32,657 nt of DNA from assembly GCA_015055625.1 (NCBI GenBank), contig SVHU01000028.1:1-32657 (forward strand). Reading direction: 5' to 3'. The stretch's first letter is position 1; the number at the start of each line of letters is the position of its first letter. The DNA is from Clostridiales bacterium (GTDB lineage: Bacteria; Bacillota; Clostridia; Christensenellales; Pumilibacteraceae). Below the pieces are notes generated by a model. It was not told where the DNA came from. It did not search any database and was given only the letters and a program-made list of their open reading frames with translations. Position numbers and translations under genes: made by a program. This document shows, in pieces, positions 1-8,797 of this stretch.

Positions 1-1
1 T

Positions 2-40
2 AAAAAATAGACCGCTTGCTTGTGTGCGATAGGCGGTCTA
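2..40 (-). terminator. Intrinsic terminator for the first AraC-type gene
   Basis: On the minus strand an 8-bp stem (TAGACCGC with GCGGTCTA, 8-15 and 33-40) is followed by a run of six T. It lies downstream of the minus-strand AraC gene that ends at 164, so it would end that transcript, although about 120 bp away. Confidence 0.65.
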
Positions 41-44
41 AGAT

Positions 45-111
45 GATGCTTAAGCATCGTGCCAGTATAAATACCCTTTAGGGTTTCTTAAAGCCCCCAC
101 TTTAGTGGGGG
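45..111. other. Cluster of three short hairpins
   Basis: Three palindromes lie side by side: GATGCTTAAGCATC (45-58), CCCTTTAGGG (74-83), and a 7-bp stem CCCCCAC/GTGGGGG with a TTTA loop (94-111). The last is very stable but lacks a good T-run on either strand. They may belong to the 3' end of a gene left of the window or to the untranslated tail of the AraC transcript. No function can be assigned. Confidence 0.4.
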
Positions 112-163
112 ATATTTACTATTTACTAAAGTGTTGTGAAAATTTGTGTACGTAATGCTGGTT

Positions 164-904
164 TTAATGCATTAAGGAAGAAGGAGAAACACCGAATTTC
201 TTTTTTATCGCCCTTGAAAAATACTTTTCGTCTTCAAATCCGCAAGCGTGTGCAATTGCGCTTACACTTTCGCTTCCTTCTAAAAGCATTGAAAAAGCTT
301 TGTCAAAACGCAAACGCGATAAAAACTGAATGAATGAAACATTATAATACTTTTGAAATTTACGTCTAAGAGTCGCCTCGCTTAAAAAGAACTTTTTACA
401 AACCTGTTTAAGAGAAAGCGTGGGGGAGCAAAATGAAGCTTTTATGTAATCTACGCAATCTATAAACAGCTTGTCTTCTATGCCAATTTGTGGAGTTTTT
501 TCGTCGGCAATCGTTTGCAAAATATTGTATACTGCAGACTTAGTTCCGTTTATGCAAAAGCGTGTTTTCCACTCTTTCATTGCGTTTTCAAACAAAATTT
601 TTATGGGAGCAAAGTTACTGATTGTTATATTTTCCGCTTCCGTATAATTGCAATTTTCAAAGTGAAAAACTATGCTTTTGCTGTTTACGTATTCTACCTC
701 GTAAGGGATGTTGTTCGGGATAAAAAGCACGTCGCCTGGTTTTGATATAAATCTCTTTCCGTTTATAACAAATCGTCCTTCACCCTCAGTTCTTAACGAA
801 AGTGCAGAGTATGCTCTACCGATTACCTTAAAATTCCCGTTGGTATGATAAAATTCGTCTACCGACATTACGTTAAAATTCAATTCGTCAAAGTTATAAA
901 TCAT
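164..904 (-). CDS. AraC-family transcriptional regulator with cupin sensor domain
   Basis: This 246-residue protein has the usual two-part AraC/XylS layout. The N-terminal half (about 20-110) resembles a cupin sugar-sensing barrel, with the stretch KPGDVLFIPNNIPYEV typical of these domains. The C-terminal ~100 residues hold two helix-turn-helix units; the second, ACGFEDEKYFSRAIKKKFG, matches the AraC signature well. The ATG is preceded by GAGGTGAT at good spacing. The gene diverges from the GH20/transporter pair, so it probably activates that pair in response to a sugar. The ligand is unknown. Family assignment is secure; the target is inferred from position and from a direct repeat in the shared promoter region. 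Confidence 0.92.
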   Translation of the reverse strand: MIYNFDELNFNVMSVDEFYHTNGNFKVIGRAYSALSLRTEGEGRFVINGKRFISKPGDVLFIPNNIPYEVEYVNSKSIVFHFENCNYTEAENITISNFAPIKILFENAMKEWKTRFCINGTKSAVYNILQTIADEKTPQIGIEDKLFIDCVDYIKASFCSPTLSLKQVCKKFFLSEATLRRKFQKYYNVSFIQFLSRLRFDKAFSMLLEGSESVSAIAHACGFEDEKYFSRAIKKKFGVSPSSLMH

Positions 905-923
905 AATTTATCACCTCGTTATT

Positions 924-953
924 ATTATACCACCTTTGTGAGCGAAAAGTCCA
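924..953 (-). promoter_or_regulatory. Promoter of the first AraC gene
   Basis: Minus strand -10 TATAAT (924-929) with a weak -35 TGGACT (948-953), 18-bp spacer. The -35 region lies inside the direct repeat described next, which would allow autoregulation. Confidence 0.5.
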
Positions 954-962
954 CCTTTATGA
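930..962. promoter_or_regulatory. Candidate AraC operator: direct repeat with 21-bp period
   Basis: CCACCTTTGTGA (930-941) recurs as CCACCTTTATGA (951-962), 11 of 12 identical, with starts exactly 21 bp apart. Two half-sites in direct orientation about two helical turns apart is the usual arrangement for AraC-type regulators. The pair sits between the divergent AraC and GH20 genes and ends 12 bp upstream of the -35 of the GH20 promoter, a class of position used for activation. Binding is inferred. Confidence 0.6.
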
Positions 963-974
963 TTGAAAATATTG

Positions 975-1003
975 TTTACTGCAAAAATTATTAGTGATAT
1001 AAT
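975..1003 (+). promoter_or_regulatory. Promoter of the GH20/transporter operon
   Basis: -35 TTTACT (975-980), 17-bp spacer, -10 TATAAT (998-1003). The weak -35 fits a promoter that needs an activator. Confidence 0.65.
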
Positions 1004-1034
1004 TTAGTAAACTTAAGCTATAAAGGAGAGTATT

Positions 1035-2426
1035 ATGGTTTTTAAGCCCGATAATTGCATTTATAAAGAGGGGAGCTTCTATCTTGACAAAACGTTAACC
1101 GCTAAAGCGCATAGCTGTGTGTGTAAAGAGGAAATTTTGGAGTTTTTCTACCGTTGCACATTTACGCTTAGCAGGGTCAGCGTAACAAAGAGTAGCGAGC
1201 TTATTTTCAAAATAGGCGACAACGACGGAATAGAAGTGGAAGATTGTGAGTATACTATAAGCGTAACTGAAAGCGGAGTGTGCGTAAGAGCGAAAACGGA
1301 AAAAGATCTTATACGAGGCGTTGTAACGCTTGCTCAGCGTGTAATAACGGATGACGAACGTATAAAGATAGATTGTTGCGAAATACGCGATAGCGCTAAA
1401 ATCAAGGTGCGTATGGTGCATTTTTGTATTTTTGCAAGTACAAAGCTTTATGAATTAGAGCGTTTTATACGTTTTTGCGGAGCGCTGAAGTATACGCACG
1501 TAATACTTGAGTTTTGGGGAATGTTGCAGTACGATTGTATGAGAGAGCTTGGCTGGAAGCACGCTTTTTCAAAGGATCAAATTCGCCCGATAATAGATAT
1601 AGTGCACGCTTTTGGTATGGAGATTATTCCAATGTTTAATCATTGGGGGCATGCAAGCGCAAGCAGATGCATGCACGGTAAACACGTTGTGCTGGATCAG
1701 AATCCGTCGCTTCAACGTTATTTTTCTCAATCCGGTTGGTGCTGGGACTATTCCAATCCTAAGACAAAAGAACTACTGAAAAAGGTAAGAGCTGAACTTA
1801 TTGATCTTTGCGGAGAGGGAGAGTATTTCCATATCGGTTGCGACGAGGCATACGGCTTTGATTTTTCTCAACAGTCTATGAGCGGTTTTTGCGAGTATCT
1901 TAACGAAATTGCTGAAGATTTGAAAAAGTACGGTAGGCGCGCCATTGCCTGGGGTGATATGTTTATTGCAAAGCGAGATTGGTTCGAAAGTAAAAATCGT
2001 TATTGCTGTAACTGTAAATCGATAGAGGAAGAAAAGTATTTTTTATGCAACCTCGATAAAAGCATTATAATAGCTGATTGGCAGTACGATTCGCCCGTTT
2101 ATCCCGTTCAGACTTCCGCTATTTTTAAGGATTATGGCTTAGACGTTATAATTTGTCCGTGGGATGTTGGCGAAAGAGAGAGCATAGCCAGCGTAAAAAC
2201 AGCAAGCGACGGTCTTTATGGCGTTATGCACACTACCTGGCATACGTTATCGTCAGGATATCCTTTCCTTTTGCTGATAGCTCAATTATGCTGGCAAAAC
2301 GACGTGCTAAATAACCGCGCCGAGCTTTGTACTAATAGCGCGAGCGTATTGCGTAAAGCATATTTTACTAACGGCGATTTTGAAAAATCGGGCTGGTCGG
2401 AAAGAGAGATTGTGGAGAGAACCTAA
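1035..2426 (+). CDS. GH20 family beta-N-acetylhexosaminidase-like protein
   Basis: This 463-residue protein would remove terminal N-acetylhexosamine from small glycans. It has a GH20b-like N-terminal domain (about 10-115) and a TIM-barrel (about 120-430). The catalytic Asp-Glu pair is visible in YFHIGCDEAY (D270, E271), which matches the GH20 consensus HxGGDE except that the second Gly is Cys. There is no signal peptide, so the enzyme should be cytosolic and act on imported sugars. An SD (AAAGGAGAG) precedes the ATG. The stop abuts the start of a transporter gene, so the two are co-transcribed and probably translationally coupled. The protein is somewhat short for GH20. Family is likely; substrate is not known. 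Confidence 0.8.
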   Translation: MVFKPDNCIYKEGSFYLDKTLTAKAHSCVCKEEILEFFYRCTFTLSRVSVTKSSELIFKIGDNDGIEVEDCEYTISVTESGVCVRAKTEKDLIRGVVTLAQRVITDDERIKIDCCEIRDSAKIKVRMVHFCIFASTKLYELERFIRFCGALKYTHVILEFWGMLQYDCMRELGWKHAFSKDQIRPIIDIVHAFGMEIIPMFNHWGHASASRCMHGKHVVLDQNPSLQRYFSQSGWCWDYSNPKTKELLKKVRAELIDLCGEGEYFHIGCDEAYGFDFSQQSMSGFCEYLNEIAEDLKKYGRRAIAWGDMFIAKRDWFESKNRYCCNCKSIEEEKYFLCNLDKSIIIADWQYDSPVYPVQTSAIFKDYGLDVIICPWDVGERESIASVKTASDGLYGVMHTTWHTLSSGYPFLLLIAQLCWQNDVLNNRAELCTNSASVLRKAYFTNGDFEKSGWSEREIVERT

Positions 2427-3275
2427 ATGGCAATATTTTTGTTTGTGTTAGTTCTCGTCTTTACCGTATCGCAATCGGCGAGTACTAAGCTTTATCACAA
2501 AACGGGCGACAGTGCAATAACGTTTAACGCAATAAAGGCGCTCTTTTCTTTCCTTCCGTTTTTGGCGGTATCATTCTTTGGCTTTACATTTCATACAAAC
2601 ACAATACTGTACGGACTAGCTTACGGCGCGTTGATGTGTATATCTATGATGTCGGGATATCTCGCCTTAAAAACAGGACCAATGGCACTAACGAGTATGC
2701 TTGTGTCATTTTCTATCGTAATTCCTATTGTGTTTGGCTTGTGTGTGGGCGAAACGCTCAGTACTTTTAAGATAATAGGCTTGAGCGTTTTGGTGGTTGC
2801 TATGGTGGTGGTAAATCTCAATAAACACAAAAAAGAAGGCAAGGTATCGTATTTTAAGTGGCTTATCTTCGTTGCGCTAACCTTCTTTTCAAATGGTTTT
2901 ATGTCTATTATTCAAAAATTGCACCAAACCGAATATCCGTCGCTGTACGTTAACGAGTTTATGATAGTGGGGATGCTGGTAGGAACGCTGTTCTTTTGCG
3001 TTTTAGCGCTTATTAAAGTAAAGCCTAAACGAATTTGGCAAAGTAAAGGTAAAAAGTTTGGCGCGCTTGCAGGAATTTGTTCGGCTGTTGCAAACTTTTG
3101 TACAACAATGCTTGTGGGGATGGAAAATGCATCCGCGCTATTCCCTGCAATTACAGCAGGAACTCTTGCTCTAAATCTTGTGTGTGGTCTTATTGTTTTT
3201 AGGGAAAAATTAAAAGTAAATCATTATATATCGGTAGCGCTCGGCATTTGCGCTCTGGTTTTACTAAAATTATAA
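2427..3275 (+). CDS. DMT/EamA-type transporter
   Basis: A 282-residue, highly hydrophobic protein with about ten predicted membrane segments and a short charged break near residue 130 (NLNKHKKEGK), giving the two five-helix halves typical of the drug/metabolite transporter superfamily. The length is normal for EamA proteins. The ATG follows the GH20 stop codon with no gap; GGAGAG just upstream inside the GH20 gene serves as SD. The context suggests movement of a sugar, amino sugar or their product, but EamA substrates cannot be predicted from sequence. A hairpin terminator follows. Confidence 0.8.
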   Translation: MAIFLFVLVLVFTVSQSASTKLYHKTGDSAITFNAIKALFSFLPFLAVSFFGFTFHTNTILYGLAYGALMCISMMSGYLALKTGPMALTSMLVSFSIVIPIVFGLCVGETLSTFKIIGLSVLVVAMVVVNLNKHKKEGKVSYFKWLIFVALTFFSNGFMSIIQKLHQTEYPSLYVNEFMIVGMLVGTLFFCVLALIKVKPKRIWQSKGKKFGALAGICSAVANFCTTMLVGMENASALFPAITAGTLALNLVCGLIVFREKLKVNHYISVALGICALVLLKL

Positions 3276-3287
3276 CTAGCTTTTAAG

Positions 3288-3316
3288 AACGGAGAAATTT
3301 AGCTTTTTCCGTTTTT
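3288..3316 (+). terminator. Terminator after the transporter
   Basis: A 10-bp stem (AACGGAGAAA, 3288-3297, with TTTTTCCGTT, 3304-3313, one G-T pair), 6-nt loop, then a T-run. Confidence 0.75.
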
Positions 3317-3337
3317 ATTCATTTATACGAAATTATT

Positions 3338-3459
3338 TGCATAAAATCGAGAAATATGCAGTATAAATGTATAAAAGTTAAAAATATTTAAATATTTATA
3401 AATAAATATGCAAAATGTAGGTGTAAACAGTTGCTTTTTTTTTCTTAATGGAGTATACT
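3338..3459 (+). promoter_or_regulatory. argG promoter with possible operator
   Basis: -35 TTGCTT (3431-3436), 17-bp spacer, -10 TATACT (3454-3459). Upstream is a very AT-rich stretch with an inverted repeat TGCATA/TATGCA (3338-3343 and 3355-3360) and several AATA/TTTA blocks. ArgR boxes are AT-rich imperfect palindromes, so an arginine-responsive operator could lie here, but no clear consensus match was found. The promoter is well supported; the operator is a guess. Confidence 0.6.
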
Positions 3460-3510
3460 GTATACGTTCTTAAAACTTAGAAAAAATTTTTATATAAAGA
3501 GGCGTATATT

Positions 3511-4740
3511 ATGAACAAACAGGATATCAAAAAAGTAGTACTTGCATACAGTGGTGGACTTGACACGTCCATTATTATTCCTTGGCTTAAGGAAAACTAC
3601 AATAATTGTGAAGTTATCGCAGTTTCTGCTGACGTTGGTCAGGGAACTGAGCTTGACGGTCTTGAAGAAAAGGCAATCAAGAGTGGCGCAAGCAAGCTTT
3701 ATATCGAAGATTTGACAGACGAATTTGTGGACGATTTCGTAATTCCCACCGTTCAGGCAGGAGCTCTTTATGAAGAGTATATGCTTGGAACTTCATTTGC
3801 TCGTCCCATAATCGCTAAGCGTATTATTGAGATTGCAAAGGCAGAAAAGGCTGACGCTATTGCTCACGGCTGTACCGGTAAGGGTAACGACCAGGTTCGT
3901 TTCGAGCTTGCAATAAAGGCGCTTGCTCCCGAAATGGCAATCATTGCTCCCTGGCGTGAGTGGGATATTAAGTCCCGTGAAGAGGAAATCGATTATGCGG
4001 AAGCTCACAATATTCCTCTAAAGATAAACAGAGAAACCAATTACTCTAAGGATAAAAATTTGTGGCACCTTTCTCACGAAGGTTTGGACTTAGAAGACGC
4101 AGGCAACGAGCCTTTGTACGAAAAGGACGGATTCTTGGAGATGAGCGTATCCCCCATTCTTGCTCCCGATAAGCCCACGTACGTAACCTTGGATTTTGAA
4201 CAGGGTAAACCCGTAGCTTTGGACGGAAAGAAGATGAGCGCAAAAGAGATTATTCTTGCTCTTAACGAGATTGGCGGAGCTAACGGTATTGGTCTTTTGG
4301 ATATCGTAGAAAATCGTTTGGTTGGTATGAAGTGCCGTGGCGTGTATGAAACACCCGGCGGAGCTATCTTGTACTTTGCGCACAAGTATCTTGAAACCTT
4401 GTGTCTTGACAAGTACGTAGCTCACAAAAAGCAGGAGCTTGCAATCACGTTTGCTGACCTTGTTTACAACGGTCAGTGGTTTACTCCCCTTCGTGAAGCT
4501 CTTTCTGCTTTCGTTGACAAAACTCAGGAAAAGGTTACCGGTAAGGTAAAGATCAAACTTTATAAAGGCAATATGATAAAGGCAGGCGCTTGGTCGGATT
4601 ACTCGCTTTATAGCGAAGAGTATGCAACGTTTGGTGAAGATCACGTTTACAATCAGGCAGATGCTACCGGATTTATCAATCTTTTCGGACTTCCCTGCAA
4701 GGTTCAGGCGGAAGTTAACGCTAAAAATTCAAAAAAATAA
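3511..4740 (+). CDS. argG: Argininosuccinate synthase
   Basis: This 409-residue protein joins citrulline and aspartate with ATP to make argininosuccinate, the penultimate step of arginine synthesis in the cytosol. The N-terminal ATP pyrophosphatase motif is intact as AYSGGLDTS (12-20). Other family blocks follow, such as [15 protein letters not shown] for the citrulline/aspartate site. Length is normal for bacterial ArgG. An AAGAGG SD precedes the ATG. The gene starts the argGH operon; argH follows after 17 bp. Confidence 0.98.
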   Translation: MNKQDIKKVVLAYSGGLDTSIIIPWLKENYNNCEVIAVSADVGQGTELDGLEEKAIKSGASKLYIEDLTDEFVDDFVIPTVQAGALYEEYMLGTSFARPIIAKRIIEIAKAEKADAIAHGCTGKGNDQVRFELAIKALAPEMAIIAPWREWDIKSREEEIDYAEAHNIPLKINRETNYSKDKNLWHLSHEGLDLEDAGNEPLYEKDGFLEMSVSPILAPDKPTYVTLDFEQGKPVALDGKKMSAKEIILALNEIGGANGIGLLDIVENRLVGMKCRGVYETPGGAILYFAHKYLETLCLDKYVAHKKQELAITFADLVYNGQWFTPLREALSAFVDKTQEKVTGKVKIKLYKGNMIKAGAWSDYSLYSEEYATFGEDHVYNQADATGFINLFGLPCKVQAEVNAKNSKK

Positions 4741-4757
4741 TTCAAACGAGGTAACGT

Positions 4758-6137
4758 ATGGATAAGATGTGGGCAGGCAGATTTGCCAAAACGCTCGACA
4801 AAACCGCCGACGATTTCAATTCGTCGCTCAAATTCGATTGCAAGATGTTCGCTCAGGACATAAAGGGCTCTATGGCTCACGCAACAATGCTGGCAAAGTG
4901 TAACGTGCTTGCTCAAGACGACGTTGATAAGATTATCGACGGACTGGAGTCTATTCTTGCAGATATCGAAAGCGGAAAATTAAAATTTGATAACGGAGCG
5001 GAAGACATCCACATGTTCGTAGAGGGCGAGCTTACCAAGCGTATTGGCGATTTAGGTAAAAAGCTTCACACCTCGCGCAGTAGAAATGACCAGGTAGCGC
5101 TCGATCTGCGTATGTACGTTAAGGACGAACTTGCAAAAATCAAGCAGTTACTCGTTACGTTAATTGACGTAATCAGCGAAAAGGCGGAGCAAAACTTGGA
5201 CGCTATTATGCCCGGTTATACGCATCTTCAGCGTGCTCAGCCCGTAACTTTTGCACAGCATCTTATGGCTTACGCTATGATGTTTATCCGCGACGTAATG
5301 CGTATAGACGATACCGTAAAGCACATGAATCTTTCCCCATTAGGCTCTTGCGCTTTGGCAGGAACTACTTATCCAATTGATAGAAGCATTACCGCAAGTT
5401 TATTGGGCTTTGACGGATATACGCAAAACAGTATGGACGGAGTATCGGATAGAGATTTTTGTGTAGAAACGTTATCCACGCTTTCGCTTATTATGGTACA
5501 CCTTTCCCGTTTTTCGGAAGAGATTATTCTTTGGACAAGCTGGGAGTTTAAGTTTATGGAGCTTGACGATTCGTTTACCACGGGCTCGTCCATTATGCCA
5601 CAAAAGAAGAACTCCGATATGGCAGAACTTGTAAGAGGCAAGAGTGGAAGAGTGTTTGGCGACCTTATGGGAATGCTTACTGTGCTTAAAGGACTTCCGC
5701 TTGCGTACAATAAGGATATGCAAGAAGACAAGGAAGGCGTGTTCGACGCGCTCGAAACCGTTAATATGTGCCTTACCGTGTTTACGCCTATGCTTGCTAC
5801 GGCTACGGTACTGAAAGACAACATGCTCACAGCGTCTAAAAAGGGATTTATCAACGCAACCGATATGGCAGACTACCTCACTAAAAAGGGTATGCCGTTT
5901 AGAACAGCGTATAAAATTACTGGAACGATAGTGGGCGACTGCATTGCAAAGGGCAAGGTTTTAGAAGACCTTACCGTTGAACAGTATAAGCAGTACAGCG
6001 AGCTTTTTGAGGAGGATATTTACAAGGCTATTTCGCTTGTAGAGTGCGTAAGCAAGCGTACTTCGCAGGGCGGAACAGCGCCTAGCGAAACGCAAAAACA
6101 AATAGCGTACGCAAAAGATTTTATTAAGGCAAACTAA
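4758..6137 (+). CDS. argH: Argininosuccinate lyase
   Basis: This 459-residue enzyme splits argininosuccinate into arginine and fumarate. Fumarase/aspartase superfamily blocks are clear: TSRSRNDQ (105-112), PGYTHLQRAQPVTF (152-165) with the conserved His, and the signature GSSIMPQKKN (276-285), which carries the catalytic serine on its mobile loop. Full length. SD GAGG lies 7 nt before the ATG. It is the second gene of argGH and is followed by a strong terminator. Confidence 0.98.
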   Translation: MDKMWAGRFAKTLDKTADDFNSSLKFDCKMFAQDIKGSMAHATMLAKCNVLAQDDVDKIIDGLESILADIESGKLKFDNGAEDIHMFVEGELTKRIGDLGKKLHTSRSRNDQVALDLRMYVKDELAKIKQLLVTLIDVISEKAEQNLDAIMPGYTHLQRAQPVTFAQHLMAYAMMFIRDVMRIDDTVKHMNLSPLGSCALAGTTYPIDRSITASLLGFDGYTQNSMDGVSDRDFCVETLSTLSLIMVHLSRFSEEIILWTSWEFKFMELDDSFTTGSSIMPQKKNSDMAELVRGKSGRVFGDLMGMLTVLKGLPLAYNKDMQEDKEGVFDALETVNMCLTVFTPMLATATVLKDNMLTASKKGFINATDMADYLTKKGMPFRTAYKITGTIVGDCIAKGKVLEDLTVEQYKQYSELFEEDIYKAISLVECVSKRTSQGGTAPSETQKQIAYAKDFIKAN

Positions 6138-6141
6138 AACA

Positions 6142-6182
6142 ACAAAAACCGCGTTCTTGAAGATGAGAGCGTGGTTTTGTTA
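6142..6182 (+). terminator. argGH terminator
   Basis: Long imperfect stem (6142-6157 with 6167-6181; one bulged A, two G-T pairs) ending in TTTTGTT, just after the argH stop. Confidence 0.75.
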
Positions 6183-6200
6183 TAAAAGTTATATTTGCGG

Positions 6201-6229
6201 TTGATTTTTATAGCGTTATAAGATATAAT
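6201..6229 (+). promoter_or_regulatory. Promoter of the HAD phosphatase/cls unit
   Basis: -35 TTGATT (6201-6206), 17-bp spacer, -10 TATAAT (6224-6229), 33 bp upstream of the ATG. Confidence 0.7.
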
Positions 6230-6261
6230 AAGTATGCATATAACTAATAGGAGAAAACACA

Positions 6262-7080
6262 ATGAAAAAAAAGTTTGACGGAGTTATGATATTTTCGGAT
6301 TTTGACAACACTCTAACCTTTAAGGGAAGTATGAGTGGCGCGTGTAAAAATTTCAATATAAACCCAAACAATTACGAAGCCGTCAAATATTTTACACAAA
6401 ACGGTGGTAAATTTGTAATGGCAACAGGCAGAAACTACGATGAATTGCTGTTTTTGCTGGATAAAATGCCAATGTACGAGGTTGCCGTGTGTACGAACGG
6501 AACGTTGTATAACCTAAAAACTAACGAAGAATATTTGTCGGTAGAACTTGAGGACGACTTTATCGAAAGGGTGGCAAAAGACCTTTTTAATAAGTTTGAG
6601 GTTCGTCATTGCAGAATAGTGGACGGCGATTACGTAAACTGCGAGTGGCATAAAAATCAAGAGAGCACAGATTTTTTTCAGTACGCTGAAACTCATAATA
6701 AAAAGCCGTATCACAAGCTTACGTTTTGGGGCGACGGAGATGTGGAATATATCAAAAACCTGTATACGTATCTCAAAAATAAGTACAAAGACGAGTATAC
6801 GATAGAGTGTTCCGCGCCTGATTTTATGGAAGTTTACGCGAAGGGCGGAGGCAAGAAAAACGCTATACGTCAGCTTGTAAAAATGGTGGGCAACGTAAAA
6901 AAAGTAGTGTGCGTGGGTGATCAGGAAAACGATATTCCCATGCTTGAAATTGCAGACGTTGGAGTGTGTGTAGCAAACGGCGTTCAAAGAGCAAAAGACG
7001 TTGCGTCTATTATTTGCGCGTCCAGCGAAGAGGGTGCTATTGCCGACGTGGTGAGAATGCTTGACGAGGGAATAATCTAA
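6262..7080 (+). CDS. Cof-type HAD-IIB phosphatase
   Basis: This 272-residue haloacid dehalogenase-superfamily hydrolase probably removes phosphate from sugar phosphates, nucleotides or cofactors. The catalytic DxDxT is D13-F-D15-N-T17. Motif II lies in ATGR (54-57). Lys in GGGKKNA (195-201) and GDQEND (219-224) supply motifs III and IV. A C2-type cap of about 110 residues sits between motifs II and III, which is the Cof/IIB layout. SD AGGAG precedes the ATG. The cardiolipin synthase gene begins 40 bp downstream with no terminator between, so they are probably one transcript. The substrate cannot be told. Confidence 0.88.
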   Translation: MKKKFDGVMIFSDFDNTLTFKGSMSGACKNFNINPNNYEAVKYFTQNGGKFVMATGRNYDELLFLLDKMPMYEVAVCTNGTLYNLKTNEEYLSVELEDDFIERVAKDLFNKFEVRHCRIVDGDYVNCEWHKNQESTDFFQYAETHNKKPYHKLTFWGDGDVEYIKNLYTYLKNKYKDEYTIECSAPDFMEVYAKGGGKKNAIRQLVKMVGNVKKVVCVGDQENDIPMLEIADVGVCVANGVQRAKDVASIICASSEEGAIADVVRMLDEGII

Positions 7081-7119
7081 AAAGAGAAATAATCTGAGAA
7101 AGGAAAGGAGTACGCGGTA

Positions 7120-8637
7120 ATGAAATTTTTGAAATTACTGTTTAATAAGACTTTTATCATAGTAATAGCGTGTCTAGTTCAGATAGGCATTATTATGCTA
7201 GTAAGTCTTTTTCTTTCCGAGTATTTGTATCAGTTTTGGTTAATTTCGACAATTATATCATTTTTGTTGTTTTTGGCGGTAGTTAACAGCAGGGATATTC
7301 CCGAAACAAAAATGTTATGGCTGGCGATACTTTTGCCCTTGCCGTTTTTTGGAATAATTATGTATCTTACTTTTGCCCGTCGAAGAGTGCCCAAGCGCCA
7401 CGTAAGAAAAATATCCAAAACGCTTAGCGATATAAATTCTTTTCTACCCATTCCCGACTATGACGCGACAAAGCAAATGCTTAGCGAAAGCTACGGAATA
7501 TCGTCCTATCTTACCGCGTACGCAAAAACTAATGGCGACGGCAATAGTAAAACCACGTATTTTTCTAGCGGAGAAGAATGGTTTGAAGATTTATTTAGCG
7601 AAATTCAAAAAGCGGAAAAGTTTGTGTTTATGGAGTTTTTCATAATAAGCTACGGTAAAATGTGGGATAAATTGCACGAACTTTTGAAGGAAAAAGTAAA
7701 ACAGGGAGTGGAAGTCCGCATTGTTTACGATGACTTAGGCTCGCTTGGAAAGGTTGCGCCGGGGTATTATAAAAAGCTGAGAAAAGAGGGAATAGAGTGC
7801 GTTAAGTTTAACACCATTTACCCAATATTTTCCTCCATTTACAACAACCGCGACCATAGAAAAATAGTGGTTATAGACGGAAGTGTCGGCTATACAGGCG
7901 GAGCAAATATCGGCGACGAGTATATCAACGAAATATCAAGGTTTGGACATTGGAAGGACGCGGTTGTCAAGATAGAAGGACGCGGTGTTTTCGAGCTTAC
8001 AAAGCTATTTATTTCCACTTTCGACGGTATAACGAAGCGCAATTCCGACTACTTAAAGTATTTTCCTAAAAACGTGAAAATGTACGAAAATGACGAATAC
8101 GTACACTTCTTTGGCGACGGACCTAAGCCTTTTGATGATGAAAACATAGGTGAAAATAATTTTGTAAATATAATCTCGTCTGCGCAAAAATATGTGTACA
8201 TCACAACGCCTTATCTTATTATTACTCACAACCTTTTCTCTAGTTTGAAAAACGCAGTGGCAAGAGGAGTGGACGTAAGAATAGTAACCCCGGCTATTCC
8301 CGATAAAAAAATAATTTATTACTGCACAAGATCTAACTATATGCAACTTTTGCAAGCGGGCGTAAAAATTTATGAATACACACCCGGGTTTATCCATTCT
8401 AAGCTTATGGTAGCCGACGATAAAGTCGCTTTTGTAGGAACTATCAATATGGACTTCAGAAGCTTGTTGCACCACTTTGAATGTGGCGTGGATATAATAG
8501 GCGGAGAAAGCGTGTTGGCTATAAAAAACGACATACAAAACGTTATTGATAAGAGTGAGGATAAAAAGGATTTTAAGATGAACAAATTTGTTTCCTTGCT
8601 TTGCTCAGTCCTTAGAATTTTCTTTCCACTTTTATAA
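7120..8637 (+). CDS. cls: Cardiolipin synthase (phospholipase D type)
   Basis: This 505-residue membrane enzyme condenses two phosphatidylglycerols into cardiolipin and glycerol. Two N-terminal membrane helices (about 10-32 and 38-56), then a third hydrophobic segment (66-85), form the PLDc_N region. The two catalytic HKD motifs are complete: H246-x-K248-x4-D253 and H426-x-K428-x4-D433, each followed by the usual Gly-Asn/Asp context (GGANI; GTINMD). Length is normal for Gram-positive Cls. SD AAGGAG lies upstream. It appears co-transcribed with the HAD phosphatase; a link in lipid metabolism is possible but unproven. Confidence 0.95.
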   Translation: MKFLKLLFNKTFIIVIACLVQIGIIMLVSLFLSEYLYQFWLISTIISFLLFLAVVNSRDIPETKMLWLAILLPLPFFGIIMYLTFARRRVPKRHVRKISKTLSDINSFLPIPDYDATKQMLSESYGISSYLTAYAKTNGDGNSKTTYFSSGEEWFEDLFSEIQKAEKFVFMEFFIISYGKMWDKLHELLKEKVKQGVEVRIVYDDLGSLGKVAPGYYKKLRKEGIECVKFNTIYPIFSSIYNNRDHRKIVVIDGSVGYTGGANIGDEYINEISRFGHWKDAVVKIEGRGVFELTKLFISTFDGITKRNSDYLKYFPKNVKMYENDEYVHFFGDGPKPFDDENIGENNFVNIISSAQKYVYITTPYLIITHNLFSSLKNAVARGVDVRIVTPAIPDKKIIYYCTRSNYMQLLQAGVKIYEYTPGFIHSKLMVADDKVAFVGTINMDFRSLLHHFECGVDIIGGESVLAIKNDIQNVIDKSEDKKDFKMNKFVSLLCSVLRIFFPLL

Positions 8638-8645
8638 AAATTAAT

Positions 8646-8676
8646 CGACGTTTGCTATTGCAAGCGTCGGTTTTTT
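8646..8676 (+). terminator. Terminator after cls
   Basis: 10-bp stem CGACGTTTGC (8646-8655) with GCAAGCGTCG (8660-8669; one G-T pair), TATT loop, then six T. Confidence 0.9.
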
Positions 8677-8726
8677 ACGTTAAGATGAATAGGGTGTGAA
8701 AATTTATTTATTTTATTTTTTTGCGC

Positions 8727-8753
8727 TTGACAATGCTACTAAAAAGGTATAAT
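8727..8753 (+). promoter_or_regulatory. Promoter of the MATE gene
   Basis: -35 TTGACA (8727-8732) and -10 TATAAT (8748-8753), 15 bp apart, or TAATAT (8750-8755) at 17 bp. Transcription would begin near 8760, which excludes the in-frame ATG at 8756 as the start of the MATE protein. Confidence 0.65.
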
Positions 8754-8797
8754 ATATGATTGGAAATATACGCTATAAAAAGCAAAGGAGAAATATG

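Noticed and set aside
4090..4644. 184-codon minus-strand open frame inside argG
   Set aside because: Lies entirely opposite a certain gene, lacks an SD, and its peptide has no recognisable domain; it is an antisense shadow.
8756..8794. Upstream start for the MATE protein
   Set aside because: It overlaps the predicted transcription start and lacks an SD; ATG 8795/8798 has AAAGGAG.
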